A stretch of 6,509 bases of DNA from an uncultured Curtobacterium sp. (GTDB taxonomy: Bacteria; Actinomycetota; Actinomycetes; Actinomycetales; Microbacteriaceae): NCBI GenBank assembly GCA_913774725.1, contig CAJYIG010000375.1, positions 1 through 6,509 on the forward strand, in the 5' to 3' direction. The position numbers were made by a program, and so were the translations under genes. Of this stretch, positions 5,565 through 6,509 are shown piece after piece (position 1 is the stretch's first letter; each line of letters starts with the position of its first letter). Below the pieces are notes generated by a model that saw only the letters and a list, made by a program, of their open reading frames with translations, searched no databases and was not told the origin of the DNA.

Positions 5565-6509
5565 ATGACCCGCAGGACCTGGATCCCCATCACCGCCGCG
5601 GCGGCGGTCGTCGTCGCCGTGGGCGTCGCCCTCGTCGCCGTCCGCCCGTGGAGCGACACCGTGCCGCAGGCCGGGGCGACGTCGAGCGCGACCTCGTCGC
5701 CGGCACCCGACGTCGACCGCAGCGCGGCGCAGCTCCGCACGGAGTTCCTCGACGACTACGTCCGGGACGGCCGTGTCGTCCGCACCGACCAGGGCGGCGA
5801 CACCGTCAGCGAAGGGCAGGCGTACGGCCTGCTCATCGCGTACGCCAACGACGACCGGGAGACCTTCGGGGAGATCTGGTCGTGGACGGAGCGGCACCTG
5901 GTGACCGACGACGACCTCCTCGCGTGGCGGTGGACCCCCGAGGACGGCGTCGCCGACGAGCAGTCCGCGAGCGACGCCGACCTCGACTCGGCCCGGGCCC
6001 TCGTGCTCGCGGGGGAGCGCTGGGGCGACGAGCGGTACACGAGGGCCGGGAAGGCCGTGGCGTCGGCGATCCTCGAGCACGAGACCGCGACGACCGACCT
6101 CGGCACGATCCTGCTGCCCGGACCGTGGGCGGACAGCGAGCCGTACCGGTACAACGCCTCGTACGCGTCGCCAGCGGCGTTCCGGATCCTCGAGCGAGCC
6201 ACCGGTGACCCGCGGTGGACCGAGCTCGAGCGGGGCTCGTCGGCCGCGACGGCCGCCGTGCTCGACGAGAGCGACCTGCCGAGCGACTGGTCGCAGGTGC
6301 ACGCGGACGGCTCGGTCGACCCGATGCCGGCGACGGGCGACCAGGGGAGTGTCGTCTACGGGTGGGAGGCCATGCGCCTGCCGCTGCGCTACGCGGAGGC
6401 CTGCTCCGCGGACGACCGTGCCCTCGCCGGCTCCGTCGCGCCCACGCTCGAGCGGAGCACGCAGCTCGCGGCGCAGCTCGACCTCGGTGGGACGGCCGTG
6501 ACCGGGGAC
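5565..6509 (+). CDS. Glycoside hydrolase family 8 protein, 3' end missing
   Basis: The frame is open from ATG 5565 to the window end, giving 315 residues without a stop. GH8 enzymes are (alpha/alpha)6-barrel inverting hydrolases cutting beta-1,4 chains such as cellulose, xylan or chitosan; BcsZ in cellulose operons is one. A hydrophobic segment (about 8-27) is a signal peptide or anchor, with a possible cut after AGA (36-38). No lipobox cysteine is present. TVSEGQAYGLLIAYA (80-94) carries the expected general acid E83. SASDADLDSARALVLAG (134-150) matches the DADLD substrate-site motif, and YNASYASPAAFRIL (196-209) matches the NPSYFAPAxYR region. WEAMRLPLRYA (267-277) aligns with the YDAxRxPxR motif but has Glu at the catalytic-base position. 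The ribosome site GAAGAGG (5551-5557) is seven bases from the start. Only a short C-terminal part should be missing for a family of roughly 350-400 residues. It probably trims the polysaccharide made by the GT2 (inference). Confidence 0.88.
   Translation, partial: MTRRTWIPITAAAAVVVAVGVALVAVRPWSDTVPQAGATSSATSSPAPDVDRSAAQLRTEFLDDYVRDGRVVRTDQGGDTVSEGQAYGLLIAYANDDRETFGEIWSWTERHLVTDDDLLAWRWTPEDGVADEQSASDADLDSARALVLAGERWGDERYTRAGKAVASAILEHETATTDLGTILLPGPWADSEPYRYNASYASPAAFRILERATGDPRWTELERGSSAATAAVLDESDLPSDWSQVHADGSVDPMPATGDQGSVVYGWEAMRLPLRYAEACSADDRALAGSVAPTLERSTQLAAQLDLGGTAVTGD

Noticed and set aside
5391..6302. 303-codon open frame on the - strand opposite the GH8 gene
   Set aside because: It is opposite the GH8 frame, which carries several catalytic-site motifs. 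The antisense product is low-complexity Arg/Gly/Val.

Overview
The window looks like chromosomal DNA from a high-GC actinobacterium. Evidence is the strong G/C bias at third codon positions, long antisense shadow frames, GGAGG-type ribosome sites and ATGA start/stop overlaps. The protein sequences suggest Microbacteriaceae, possibly near Curtobacterium; that placement is from memory of family sequences, not from a search. All five supported genes are on the + strand, and nothing convincing is encoded on the - strand.

Layout. Bases 1-38 are a perfect 38-bp palindrome, probably a hairpin terminator of whatever lies upstream. Bases 39-220 are a leader with two dyad-symmetric, operator-like sites. 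Bases 221-4304 are a tight three-gene operon joined by two ATGA overlaps: a GtrA-family membrane protein (221-811), a cellulose-synthase-like family 2 glycosyltransferase with the QxxRW motif (808-2319), and a GT39/PMT-type polytopic glycosyltransferase with a long extracytoplasmic tail (2316-4304). Bases 4305-4537 hold two copies of a 59-bp palindromic repeat and a leader almost free of T. Bases 4538-5434 encode a secreted DUF4397 protein whose signal peptide begins with a 12-bp minisatellite coding for T-x-x-R units. Bases 5435-5564 contain two hairpins. Bases 5565-6509 encode a glycoside hydrolase family 8 protein that is cut by the window edge and has no stop codon inside it.

Working together (inference). 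A processive-type GT2, a membrane GT39 enzyme using a polyprenyl-linked sugar, a GtrA protein, a secreted surface protein and an exported endo-glucanase-like GH8 next to each other fit a locus for making, exporting, decorating and trimming a cell-surface polysaccharide, possibly a beta-glucan. The set differs from classical bacterial cellulose operons: there is no PilZ domain on the synthase and no BcsB-like gene in the window. The most testable oddities are a Glu in place of the expected GH8 catalytic-base Asp, an apparent extra module at the GT39 C-terminus, the minisatellite signal peptide and the tandem intergenic repeats.
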